Part shown: in pieces, positions 26,204-34,791 of the stretch | Layout of the letters: each line of letters starts with the position of its first letter | Numbering within the stretch: the first letter of the stretch is position 1 | Position numbers and translations under genes: made by a program | Origin: Aquabacterium sp. | GTDB taxonomy: Bacteria > Pseudomonadota > Gammaproteobacteria > Burkholderiales > Burkholderiaceae_C | Assembly (NCBI RefSeq): GCF_029946005.1 | Contig: NZ_JAQSDR010000030.1 | Coordinates: 1 to 64,000, forward strand | Direction of reading: 5' to 3' | Length of the DNA: 64,000 nt | Notes under the pieces: model-generated | What the model saw: the letters and a program-made list of their open reading frames with translations, nothing else | Databases searched by the model: none | Told to the model about the DNA's origin: nothing

Positions 26204-28345
26204 TCAGAACTGGTAGCTGGCCTGCACGTAGATCGACCGCCCCGGCAAGGGGAAGTCATAAGGCAAGGAAATGAAGGGCTGTCCCGCATCGTAGGGCGTG
26301 GGTTCGCGCGCATCGACATCCAACAGGTTGCGCACCGACATGGCCACATCCCAGCCCCGGGCGACGCGGTCCGTGCGCAAGGTCAGATCCACCGTGGCAT
26401 AGCCCTTCAGGTCCGCGCGTGGATCGCCGGGCTCACGTGGCCGATCGCTCACCCAATTGACTTGCGGGTCCACAGACCAGCCCGGTGTGAAGCGCCAGTT
26501 GGTCCGCAGGTACACCTGGTGCCTTGGCGCATTCGCGGCGGCCTGCCCCGTGGCCTCGTCCACCGAACGCTGGTAGCTGTAGTTGCCCGTCAGGCGCACA
26601 TCTTTCACCGCGTCCCAGGTGGCCTCGAACTCCAGGCCATTGCCATTTTGCTGGCCATTGTTCTGGTACACCGAACTGATCAAACGGATGATGTCCTTCA
26701 TCTCGTAGTGAAAGAAGTTCATGCCCAATTGCAGCTTGGTTAGTGGCTGCCATGACACGGCCGCCTCCACCGTCCGGATTTTTTCAGGCCGCAGGTTGGG
26801 GTTACCCGTCACCACCGGGTTGTTGATGGCGTACAACTCCGACATCGAAGGGGCGCGAAACGCCGTGCCATACAGCAGCTTGGTGGTGACGTTGTAGGCC
26901 GCCTCCCAGACAAGCGCCAGGCGCGGGTTGGTCGTGCTGCCAAAGTCCGAGTAGTGGTCGTTGCGCACGCCGGCGGTCAAGGTCCAGTCCTTACCCAAGT
27001 TCCATTCGTCTTGCGCATACAGGTAGCGCTTGGTGCGCCCTTGTGGCTGCATGAAGGGCTCTGTGGCCGACACGTCGACGAGGTCGGCCCTTGACCCACT
27101 GCCAATGATCGAGAAATCGGCATGGAAATTCTTGGTCTCGCGCGTTTTGTAAACCTCTTCGCGCTCCGCTCCCAGCCCCAGCCGAATGCGGTGCATCTTG
27201 AAACCGGTATAGGTGGCCGAGCCGCCCAGTCGCCCATGCCGCTCCCATTTGGCCGGGTTGCCAATCACGCCATCGCTGAACGCGGTCGCCCCGGCGAACG
27301 TGGTGCCGGCCGGGAACAAGGTCAGGTCGGTCAGCTCCGTGTAGTGCATGAAGCTGAGCTGCAGGTTTGCCGCCCAGTCCTCGGCGATGTTGCGGTTTTC
27401 ATAGGTCAGGTCGGAGGTGATGGTCTGGCTGTAGATCTGCCCCTGCGGATCCAGGGCCGAGGCCACCCCCGTGCCGGTGCCGATGTCATCGCGCTCTTTG
27501 TAGGCCACGCGAAAACGCCACTTGTCCAGGCCCAGGTCCAGCGCACCATCGACTGAATCCCGGCCATTGTTGATGGGCCCCGGCGCGCGAGAGGCCTGCG
27601 TGCCAAAGAGGGCATCCAGCCCCGTTTGTCCATCCGCCTGAACAATCCGCCGCGCCCCCTCCGTCTGCCCGATGCGCAAGTAGCCCGACACGTCCACAGC
27701 GCCCCACTTGCCACCGTGCAGCATCCAGGCATCGCCCGTCTTGAACGAGCCGCCCCGCAAGCCCACCTCCGTGCCGTTGATGTCGCCCGAGGACTTGGTG
27801 ATCACGTTGATCACGCCTGAGAACGCATCGGCGCCGTACAAGGCCGAACCCGGGCCCCGGATCACTTCGACCCGAGCGATGTTTTCGACCGGCATGCCGC
27901 CCCAGCCTCCACCCCGGTTGCCGGTGTAAACCGTGGTCATGGGGATACCGTTGATCAGCATCAGCACCTGGGGGTTGAAGCCCAGGTTGATGCCACGGAT
28001 CACGTAGACCGGCGCGAAGCCTTGTGTCTCGCGCGCCACATGCAGGCCGGGCACGGTTTCGAGCACCTCGTCCAGGTCGGTGGCGCCGATCGAGGCGATG
28101 TCTTGTGCGGTGATCACGGTGGCCACGGCTGGGGCTCGGCTGACCGGCACCCGCGAGCCGGTGGCAATGCTGACAAAGGGCTTGTCGCCATAGGCCAAGG
28201 CCAGCTCGTCCTCCTCGCTCACGGCCTGGGCCAACGCCTGTCCGCTCAGTCCGATGACGGTGCAAGCAGCCGCCACCCAGTGGGCAGCCAGGGCCACTGA
28301 TGAGGGACTGAAATGGAGATTCGCGACGTGCCGATGCAGGGTCAT
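26204..28345 (-). CDS. TonB-dependent outer-membrane receptor
   Basis: A 713-residue receptor: signal peptide (ending near ALAQA), TonB-box-like region, plug domain (ATVITAQDIASIGATDLDEV, GINLGFNPQVLMLINGIP, VEVIRGPGSALYGADAFSGVINVI) and a barrel ending in aromatic YQF. It imports a metal chelate, vitamin or carbohydrate; the ligand is not evident, but the plug resembles colicin I/vitamin B12-type receptors. The ATG at 28345 gives a proper signal peptide; the longer upstream frame is non-hydrophobic. It converges with the hybrid kinase (stop codons adjacent), hinting that ligand import and sensing are linked. Confidence 0.92.
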   Translation of the reverse strand: MTLHRHVANLHFSPSSVALAAHWVAAACTVIGLSGQALAQAVSEEDELALAYGDKPFVSIATGSRVPVSRAPAVATVITAQDIASIGATDLDEVLETVPGLHVARETQGFAPVYVIRGINLGFNPQVLMLINGIPMTTVYTGNRGGGWGGMPVENIARVEVIRGPGSALYGADAFSGVINVITKSSGDINGTEVGLRGGSFKTGDAWMLHGGKWGAVDVSGYLRIGQTEGARRIVQADGQTGLDALFGTQASRAPGPINNGRDSVDGALDLGLDKWRFRVAYKERDDIGTGTGVASALDPQGQIYSQTITSDLTYENRNIAEDWAANLQLSFMHYTELTDLTLFPAGTTFAGATAFSDGVIGNPAKWERHGRLGGSATYTGFKMHRIRLGLGAEREEVYKTRETKNFHADFSIIGSGSRADLVDVSATEPFMQPQGRTKRYLYAQDEWNLGKDWTLTAGVRNDHYSDFGSTTNPRLALVWEAAYNVTTKLLYGTAFRAPSMSELYAINNPVVTGNPNLRPEKIRTVEAAVSWQPLTKLQLGMNFFHYEMKDIIRLISSVYQNNGQQNGNGLEFEATWDAVKDVRLTGNYSYQRSVDEATGQAAANAPRHQVYLRTNWRFTPGWSVDPQVNWVSDRPREPGDPRADLKGYATVDLTLRTDRVARGWDVAMSVRNLLDVDAREPTPYDAGQPFISLPYDFPLPGRSIYVQASYQF

Positions 28346-28554
28346 GATGTGCTGGCTTTCATGATGATGGCCGAGTTCAATTCCACAAACCTTGGCGACT
28401 GGCGCCGACACCTGCCGCGCTCCCCGGGCATCAAAAAATGGCCAGCACGATGACCATGGGGAAACGGGACAACGCAATATATACCAGCGGCACTAGCCGA
28501 CCCTCGGGACTACCCAGGCTTGCAATGTTGCCGCAGTCATGACACCAGCCGAGA

Positions 28555-29142
28555 TCATTTTGCCGACTTGTTGCCCGGCGGGGCATTCAAGGTCTTGGCA
28601 CTGATCGGCTTGAGGTCACCGCAATTGGCGCCCAACCAGGTCGAGGTGTTCGTCATGTTCATGGTCTTGGTCTCGCCTTTCATGGTCATGATCGTGGCCA
28701 CCTTCATGGTGTAGCTCTCGGGGCTGTTGAAAACGGCCTCGCCATCGGTTTCTGACTTGGGATCAATGCAGCTTGAATGCCACGTCCAACGACTGCCGCT
28801 GCGCGACTTGATCTCGGTCTTGCAATTCGCATCGCCGTTCTTCTGTGCCAGCCACTGGTTTTGATCCAGCGACTCTTTGCTCAGGCAAAGCTTGATGTCG
28901 CCCGAGCCCCCACTCATGTCCACGCCCTTTTGCTTCATCATGGCCTCCATCTGCTTGCGCACCTCGGGCGGCAGGTTGTTCATCTGAGCGGCCATGGGCG
29001 GGGCTTTCACGCCGTCCACGGCACGCTCACTGCGAACTTGCCAAAGCCCAGGCTTGATGGGAGGAGCGTCAGCGGCGTGAGACGACAGGCTGAGGGTCGA
29101 AGCGCCAAGCAAGGCCAAGCCGCGTCGGGTGATCAAGCGCAT
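28555..29142 (-). CDS. DUF3617 exported protein
   Basis: A 195-residue periplasmic protein: signal peptide ending near SSHA, then a DUF3617 domain starting IKPGLWQVRSE with paired cysteines (LCLSKE ... NCKTE; SSCIDP ... GANCGD) typical of this family. GGAGAAG precedes the ATG at 29142. Function is unknown. The 209 bases between it and the TonB receptor start hold the receptor's promoter region. Confidence 0.85.
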   Translation of the reverse strand: MRLITRRGLALLGASTLSLSSHAADAPPIKPGLWQVRSERAVDGVKAPPMAAQMNNLPPEVRKQMEAMMKQKGVDMSGGSGDIKLCLSKESLDQNQWLAQKNGDANCKTEIKSRSGSRWTWHSSCIDPKSETDGEAVFNSPESYTMKVATIMTMKGETKTMNMTNTSTWLGANCGDLKPISAKTLNAPPGNKSAK

Positions 29143-29430
29143 TTTCTTCTCCAAGGGGTGATGCCGCAGATCGAATTTCACGGCCTTGGCATGATGGCAT
29201 GGCTGGCAGGCCATGGCCAAATCCGGAATCAGCGGGCCATCAAGTTTAGGGCGCGATGGCCGCCACGAGGCGGCTGACGATGCCCCGTCCTGGCCGACCC
29301 GTGAACACATTGGTCAAGGCGTTGTGGGGTGCGCCGCTTCACGCTGCAAGGCAGTTGGGTGGATGGGGGACGTGGTGGCCGGGATGAAGGGCAGGTCAAG
29401 GCCCTGCAAGGCTGAGAGCGTTGAAGCCGA

Positions 29431-29649
29431 TCAGTGCGACGCGACCGGCTGTTGCCACTGCGTGATAGCGAACTGCAAGGCATCATCACGCGACATGAAC
29501 AGCTTGGCAAACATGCATTTGGCCGGGCGGTCGCCACGGGCTTGCCCTTCACTGATGGCCAGGCCGGCCTTCCACTGACCGTCGCCCAAGGACTCGGCAA
29601 TGGGAATGGCGAGGTACTCGCCCACCGAAAAAGCGGGTGCTGTGTGCAT
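29431..29649 (-). CDS. Small hypothetical protein
   Basis: A 72-residue protein (begins MHTAPAFSVGEYLAIP, ends QWQQPVASH). AAGGAG lies six bases before the ATG. No signal or membrane segment. It sits ten bases after another small protein gene on the same strand, so the two form a mini-operon. I do not recognise the family; the context is small stress-type genes. Confidence 0.7.
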   Translation of the reverse strand: MHTAPAFSVGEYLAIPIAESLGDGQWKAGLAISEGQARGDRPAKCMFAKLFMSRDDALQFAITQWQQPVASH

Positions 29650-29659
29650 GGTCGGCTCC

Positions 29660-29842
29660 TTAAACGTGCGAGTGGCCGCCGGGCGCGCTGAAGCGCAACT
29701 GCCCCGCCAAAGCCAGTTCAGTTTCCACAATCTCATCAGCGATGCGGTCAATCTTGCTGCTGTCCCATACGTTGGCCGCATAAGCTTCTTCAAGATCATC
29801 GCGCAGCTGCTGATATTTGCTGTTCAGGTCTGCGTATCCCAT
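29660..29842 (-). CDS. Small helical hypothetical protein
   Basis: A 60-residue protein, mostly charged helix (YQQLRDDLEEAYAAN, SKIDRIADEIVETELAL). GGGAG lies upstream of the ATG. It precedes the other small gene by ten bases and has its own plausible promoter at 29884-29912. No known family recognised. Confidence 0.68.
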   Translation of the reverse strand: MGYADLNSKYQQLRDDLEEAYAANVWDSSKIDRIADEIVETELALAGQLRFSAPGGHSHV

Positions 29843-29883
29843 CGGAAAACTCCCGTGTTGAGTTCTGCTGCGGTCATGCTCTC

Positions 29884-29912
29884 AAAATATCAAGGGTTTC
29901 TGTGTAGGACAA
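29884..29912 (-). promoter_or_regulatory. Candidate sigma-70 promoter of the small-protein pair
   Basis: On the minus strand TTGTCC (29912-29907) and TATTTT (29889-29884) are separated by exactly 17 bases, about 40 bases upstream of the 60-residue gene. Each hexamer matches four of six consensus positions, so this is suggestive only. Confidence 0.35.
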
Positions 29913-29952
29913 CACCCTGAATGAGGGTCGGACCGCGCAAAAAAGGCAGGCC

Positions 29953-30408
29953 TTACTTGCCAGCAATGCTGATCAGCTCAACCTCAAAATGCAAAGTGGC
30001 ATTGGGTGGAATCGCCCCCCCAGCGCCGCGTTCGCCGTAAGCGATGGCCGAAGGACAGGTCAATTTGGCCTTGCCACCCACCTTCATGCGCTGCACCCCT
30101 TCGGTCCAGCAGGGGATGACGCGGTTGAGGGGGAACTCGGTGGGTTCGTTGCGCTTGTAGGAGCTGTCGAACTCTTTGCCATCGGGGAAGGTGCCGCGGT
30201 AATGGACCTTCACGGTGTCGCTGGCGGCCGGGCTGGCACCGGTGCCGTCTTTCACCGAGAGGTAGACCAGGCCACTGGGCGTAACCACAGCGCCTTTTTC
30301 CTTGGCGGCCTTGGCCAGCGCCGCATCGGGCGCTGCAATGGCGGATGACGCGGCGGACACGGCCAGCACGGCCGTCAGCAGGGAAGATGTCAGGGCGGCA
30401 ATTCGCAC
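29953..30408 (-). CDS. FKBP-type peptidyl-prolyl isomerase
   Basis: A 151-residue periplasmic isomerase: signal peptide (cleavage near SSAIAA), then a single FKBP domain (VKVHYRGTFPDGKEFDSSYKRNEP, VIPCWTEGVQRMKVGGKAKLTCPS, IPPNATLHFEVELI). It catalyses cis-trans prolyl isomerisation and helps fold exported proteins. It lacks the dimerisation domain of FkpA/Mip, so it is the short single-domain class. Confidence 0.93.
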   Translation of the reverse strand: MRIAALTSSLLTAVLAVSAASSAIAAPDAALAKAAKEKGAVVTPSGLVYLSVKDGTGASPAASDTVKVHYRGTFPDGKEFDSSYKRNEPTEFPLNRVIPCWTEGVQRMKVGGKAKLTCPSAIAYGERGAGGAIPPNATLHFEVELISIAGK

Positions 30409-30510
30409 AGCGGGTCTCCAGGTGATTGATTGAGTGAGCGGGCATCATCGCTCATCCTGGTGTAGTGTTCCGTGCCTTGACAATTGGTTTCACATCCCGA
30501 GGAGATGCAC

Positions 30511-31503
30511 GTGTTCAACGCCCTGGTGCTCGACAAGAACCCTGATTTCAGCGCCACCGTGAAGGCGGTCGATGACGACTTCTTGCCCACGGTGGCCGAC
30601 GGCCTCGGCGTCACGGTAGCGATCGACTACTCCACGCTCAACTACAAGGATGCGCTGGCCATCACCAACACCTCACCGGTGGTGCGCAGTTGGCCCATGG
30701 TCGCCGGCGTGGACGGCGCGGGCACGGTCATCGACAGCGAACACCCTCACTGGCAGGTAGGCGACCGGGTCGTGCTCAACGGCTTTGGGGTAGGAGAGAC
30801 CCACAAGGGTTGCCTGGCTGAAAAAGCCCGCCTGAACGGCGACTGGCTGGTGGCACTGCCCGAGGCCTTCAGCACGCGCCAAGCCATGGCCATCGGCACG
30901 GCGGGCTACACGGCCATGCTGTGCGTGATGGCACTGGAGCGGCATGGCGCCTTGCACGGCGGTGGTGAAGTGCTGGTGACCGGAGCCACCGGGGGCGTGG
31001 GCTCGATCGCGGTGGCTCTGCTGGCCCGGCTCGGCCACGTGGTGGTGGCCGCCACGGGCAAGGCTGGTGAAACCGACTACCTGCTGCGCCTGGGCGCGAA
31101 CAGGGTGATCGACCGCGCGGAGTTGTCGGCGCCGGGCAAGCCTTTGCAGAAAGAGCGCTGGGTGGCCGTGGTCGATGCCGTCGGCAGCCACACCCTGGTC
31201 AATGCGTGCGCTCAGACCAGCTATGGCGGCGCCGTGGCGGCTTGCGGCCTGGCGCAGGGTTTCGACCTGCCCGGCACAGTCATGCCCTTCATCTTGCGGG
31301 GCGTGGCGCTGCTGGGTGTGGACAGCGTGATGGCCTCGCTGGACAGGCGTCAGGCCGCCTGGCAAAGGCTGGCGCAGGACCTGGACTTTGGATTGCTGGA
31401 CCAGATCACCACCGAGGTGGCTTTGCAAGACGCCATCGAAGCTGCCGCTCGCCTGCGGGCCGGGCAAGTCCGGGGTCGCGTGGTGGTCAGAACCACGCCT
31501 TGA
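30511..31503 (+). CDS. acuI: AcuI/YhdH-type NADPH quinone/acrylyl-CoA reductase
   Basis: About 331 residues of the MDR superfamily without catalytic zinc. Signs are YSTLNYKDALAITN, GVDGAGTVI, the nucleotide-binding GATGGVGSIAVALL and VDSVMA near the end, typical of YhdH/AcuI acrylyl-CoA reductases (acryloyl-CoA to propionyl-CoA, NADPH). I chose the GTG at 30511 because GAGGAG (30499-30504) sits six bases before it; the ATG at 30505 touches the ribosome binding site. Monocistronic. Confidence 0.85.
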   Translation: MFNALVLDKNPDFSATVKAVDDDFLPTVADGLGVTVAIDYSTLNYKDALAITNTSPVVRSWPMVAGVDGAGTVIDSEHPHWQVGDRVVLNGFGVGETHKGCLAEKARLNGDWLVALPEAFSTRQAMAIGTAGYTAMLCVMALERHGALHGGGEVLVTGATGGVGSIAVALLARLGHVVVAATGKAGETDYLLRLGANRVIDRAELSAPGKPLQKERWVAVVDAVGSHTLVNACAQTSYGGAVAACGLAQGFDLPGTVMPFILRGVALLGVDSVMASLDRRQAAWQRLAQDLDFGLLDQITTEVALQDAIEAAARLRAGQVRGRVVVRTTP

Positions 31504-31678
31504 CCAGGTTCGCGGCGCCTGCGACCGCCACCCCGGGCAGCTCTACCGAGTAACTGCTGCCATGAACCTGGGGTATCCAGGTGGTGAACACCTTGGACAG
31601 CTCGATGACTTTGCCAAAAACTGCGCCCGGCATGAAGACCGGGAAGTACAGCCGGATGAACTGCACCATCTTGTCCAT
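31487..31678 (-). CDS. Possible small hydrophobic protein
   Basis: A 63-residue frame just downstream of the FtsH-like gene on the same strand. The translation (MDKMVQFIRLYFPVFMPG and onward) has moderately hydrophobic, non-repetitive composition unlike typical antisense shadows. No strong ribosome binding site is seen, and it overlaps the end of the convergent acuI-like gene by 17 bases. It could be a real small protein or chance. Confidence 0.38.
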   Translation of the reverse strand: MDKMVQFIRLYFPVFMPGAVFGKVIELSKVFTTWIPQVHGSSYSVELPGVAVAGAANLVKAWF

Positions 31679-31690
31679 GAACACGAGGGT

Positions 31691-33571
31691 TCAGGCGTTC
31701 AGAACGGCCTGCAGCGGCTGGCCGCTGATGGTTTCCTGGTCAAGCAGCAGGTGGGTCAAGGCTTCCAGCCGAGGGCGGTGCTGGGTGAGCACGGCCTGGC
31801 ATTCGGCCTGGGCTTGTTCCAACAACAGGCGGGCTTCGTCCAGCACGCTCTTCTGGATGTCGGGGCCGATGAGTTCTTTGGGCACGCCGGCCATGCTGAG
31901 CAGGCCAAAGGTCTTGCCAAAGCCGAAGCTGCCGATCATGGAGGTGGCCAATTCGGAGGCGCGCTTGAGGTCGTCCGCCGCGCCCGACGAGGTGTTGCCG
32001 AACACCATCATTTCGGCCTCGCGTCCGGCCAGCAGCATCGCCAGGCGCGACTTGAGTTCGCGTTCGCCATACAGGGGCTCTTCGGTGTGACGGGCCACGT
32101 AAGTCACACCCAGCGCACCACCGCGAGGTTCGATGCTGACGCGTTCCACGCTGCCCGCGTTCAGCACGTGGGCCACCAGGCCATGGCCGCCTTCGTGCAC
32201 GGCCAAACGGCGCAAGGTTTCGGGGCACAAGGTGCCTTTGGCGGACGACACTTCGCCGCCCAGCTGGAAGGTCTCGATCGAGCGGTACAGCAACTCGGCC
32301 GTGACCTCGGGTTGGCCGCCTTCGGCCGCGTACGAGGCCGCGCGGTTCACGCAGTTGGCGATGTCGGCGGGGGACATGCCCGTGGCGGTGCGGGCCAGCG
32401 AGGCCAGGTCGATCTGCTCGGCCGCCTTGACCTTTTCCAGGTAGAGGGCAAACAGGGCCTCGCGCTCGGTGCTGGTCGGCAACTCGGTGCGCACAATCAT
32501 GTCGAATCGGCCAGGGCGGCGCATGGCCTTGTCGATGTTGTCGACGTGGTTGGTGGCGCCGACCACGACCACGTTTTCAAGCGGTGAGAAGCCATCCAGT
32601 TCGACCAGGATGCGGTTGATGATGCGGTTCTGCTCCTGGTCGCCCGCACTGCTGTTGTCGCCACCGCGCGAGCGCTTGCCCACCCCGTCCAACTCGTCAA
32701 TGAAGATGATGCAGGGTGCGTTCTCGCGGGCACGCTCGAACAGCTCCTTGACCTTGCCGATGCCGGCGCCAAAAAACATCGAGCTGAAGTGCGAGCCATC
32801 CACGCTGATGAAGTTGGCGCCACACTCCTTGGCCAAAGCACGGGCCAGCAGCGTCTTGCCGGTGCCCGGCGGGCCGTCGATCAGCACGCCACGCGGCGCG
32901 TGCGCGCCGACGCGCACATATTCAGCCGGGTCGGTCATGAAGGCGACCACGCGGCGCAGCGCCTTTTTGGCCTCGTCCGCGCCGATCACGTCTTTGAACT
33001 CGGTGTCGGGCCGCTCGGCCAGCTTGGTGCCGCCAAAGGGCAAGGCGCCACCGCGCATCTGGTAGAACATCAGGCCGCCAATCAAAAAGACCGGTAGCAG
33101 GGCCAGGCTGAGCCGCCCTAGGCCTTCCAGGGTTTCATTGAACTTCTGGCTGGGGGTGCGCGGGTCGATGTCGGTGCGCGTCAGCACAAAACCTTTTTGC
33201 AGGCTGAGTTCACCCAGGCGGCCCAGCAGGTTGGTGCTGCAACCCGGGCCGCAGTCCACCAGGCGGGTGCTGTGGTGCTTGCCAGCCTTGTCGGTGTAGA
33301 GTACCAAGGAGCCACTCGTGGCCACGGACACCACCTGGCCGCTGGACACGGCTTTTTCAAAGGCCGAGGCTTCCGTCGGGCTGTTCAGCCAGGCATCCGG
33401 GTTCTTTTCGAAAGCCCGGGCCGTCACATCCTTGCGGGCCTGAGCCTCGCGGACGGCGGTCTCTTGCAAGACGGACACGCCCGTCCAGGCCAAGGCCAGC
33501 AGCAACACCAGTCCGACCCCGACGAGTTTGCGGCGCTGAGACGACGATAAAACGAGCTTGAACTTGGGCAT
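31691..33571 (-). CDS. FtsH-like AAA+ zinc metalloprotease (second-type)
   Basis: A 626-residue membrane-anchored protease: TM1 (about 16-34), a periplasmic domain containing a DCGPGC cysteine pair (107/111), TM2 (about 154-172), AAA+ module with Walker A GPPGTGKT (233-240) and Walker B IIFIDELD, a second-region-of-homology arginine in RRPGRFD, and a zinc site HEGGH (459-463) with a likely third ligand in GAADDLKRA. It degrades misfolded membrane or cytosolic proteins. It differs from housekeeping FtsH in the HEGGH motif, a pore-loop-like MFFG, and absence of rlmE/folP neighbours, so it is probably an accessory paralogue. ATG at 33571 selected as the start matching the membrane anchor. Confidence 0.88.
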   Translation of the reverse strand: MPKFKLVLSSSQRRKLVGVGLVLLLALAWTGVSVLQETAVREAQARKDVTARAFEKNPDAWLNSPTEASAFEKAVSSGQVVSVATSGSLVLYTDKAGKHHSTRLVDCGPGCSTNLLGRLGELSLQKGFVLTRTDIDPRTPSQKFNETLEGLGRLSLALLPVFLIGGLMFYQMRGGALPFGGTKLAERPDTEFKDVIGADEAKKALRRVVAFMTDPAEYVRVGAHAPRGVLIDGPPGTGKTLLARALAKECGANFISVDGSHFSSMFFGAGIGKVKELFERARENAPCIIFIDELDGVGKRSRGGDNSSAGDQEQNRIINRILVELDGFSPLENVVVVGATNHVDNIDKAMRRPGRFDMIVRTELPTSTEREALFALYLEKVKAAEQIDLASLARTATGMSPADIANCVNRAASYAAEGGQPEVTAELLYRSIETFQLGGEVSSAKGTLCPETLRRLAVHEGGHGLVAHVLNAGSVERVSIEPRGGALGVTYVARHTEEPLYGERELKSRLAMLLAGREAEMMVFGNTSSGAADDLKRASELATSMIGSFGFGKTFGLLSMAGVPKELIGPDIQKSVLDEARLLLEQAQAECQAVLTQHRPRLEALTHLLLDQETISGQPLQAVLNA

Positions 33572-33750
33572 GGCAGCACTTGCAAAGACGGACAAACAGG
33601 GGGCAACGCTCAGTGTCGGCCAAGCGCCGGAAACCGAAGCCCCGAGTTGCGCCAACAAATCCCTGTTGATGCGCCTGAAAATCGTGCGCACACCGTTTGC
33701 TACCCTTTCTTTAGCACGATGACCGCTTGTAGCACCCAACCCAAAAATTG

Positions 33751-34791
33751 ATGGCCGATTCCAACAAAGATCTGGTGGTGGCACGACCCCAGGGCCTGTA
33801 TTGCCCGCCCGGCGATTTCTACATCGACCCGTGGAAGCCCGTGTCCCATGCGCTGATCACCCACGCCCACGGCGACCACGCTCGCGTGGGGCACGAGCAC
33901 TACCTGGCGCCAGAGGAGGGGCGGCGGGTGCTGCAAGCGCGCTTGGGCGCCGACATGCCCTTGCAGACGCTGCCCTATGGCCAGGCCATCACGCACCGCG
34001 GTGTGCGCGTGTCATTTCACCCCGCCGGCCATGTGCTGGGGTCGGCCCAGGTCCGCCTGGAGCACGAAGGCCGCGTGTGGGTGGCCTCGGGCGATTACAA
34101 GACCGGGCCCGACGCCACCTGCGCGCCGTTCGAGCCCGTTCGCTGCGATGTCTTCATCACCGAATCCACCTTTGGACTGCCGGTGTTCCGCTGGCAGGCG
34201 CAGCAGCAGGTGTTTGACGACATCAATGCGTGGTGGCGGGCCAATGCGCAGGTGGGTCGACCGTCGGTGCTGTACGCCTACTCCTTTGGCAAGGCGCAAC
34301 GCGTGCTGGCGGGCATTGACCCGTCGATCGGGCCCATCGTGGCGCACGGCGCCATGACGCTGATGAACGAGGCTTACCGCGCCAGCGGCGTGCCCCTGCC
34401 AGCCACGCAGTCGGTGTTGGACACCTCACCTGCGGATCTGAAAAAATCGCTGGTGCTGGCCCCACCCTCGGCCCAAGGCAGCGGCTGGACCAAGCGCTTT
34501 GGCGAGCACAGCGATGCATTCGCCTCCGGCTGGATGCAGTTGCGCGGCACGCGTCGGCGCCGGGGGCTCGACCGGGGCTTTGTGCTGTCCGACCATGCCG
34601 ACTGGCCGGGATTGCTGGAGGCCGTGCAGGCCACCCAGGCGCCCCGCGTGATCGTGACGCACGGCTATGTGGAGCCCCTGGTGCGCTACTTTGGCGAACA
34701 AGGTCTGCAGGCGGGGGCCTTCAAGACCGAGTACGGCGATGAAGCGGAAGAAGGCGAAGAAGCCGTGCCCGTGGCGGAGACGCCGCCATGA
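33751..34791 (+). CDS. Ligase-associated MBL-fold DNA exonuclease
   Basis: A 346-residue metallo-beta-lactamase/beta-CASP-type nuclease with metal motif HAHGDH (38-43), a second-sphere HPAGHVLGSAQ, a GDYKTG loop and a late SDHADW. It is the ligase-associated exonuclease of a four-gene repair cassette. Its stop overlaps the ligase start (ATGA). The C-terminal tail is acidic. The product probably processes 3' or 5' ends in a metal-dependent way before ligation. Confidence 0.92.
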   Translation: MADSNKDLVVARPQGLYCPPGDFYIDPWKPVSHALITHAHGDHARVGHEHYLAPEEGRRVLQARLGADMPLQTLPYGQAITHRGVRVSFHPAGHVLGSAQVRLEHEGRVWVASGDYKTGPDATCAPFEPVRCDVFITESTFGLPVFRWQAQQQVFDDINAWWRANAQVGRPSVLYAYSFGKAQRVLAGIDPSIGPIVAHGAMTLMNEAYRASGVPLPATQSVLDTSPADLKKSLVLAPPSAQGSGWTKRFGEHSDAFASGWMQLRGTRRRRGLDRGFVLSDHADWPGLLEAVQATQAPRVIVTHGYVEPLVRYFGEQGLQAGAFKTEYGDEAEEGEEAVPVAETPP

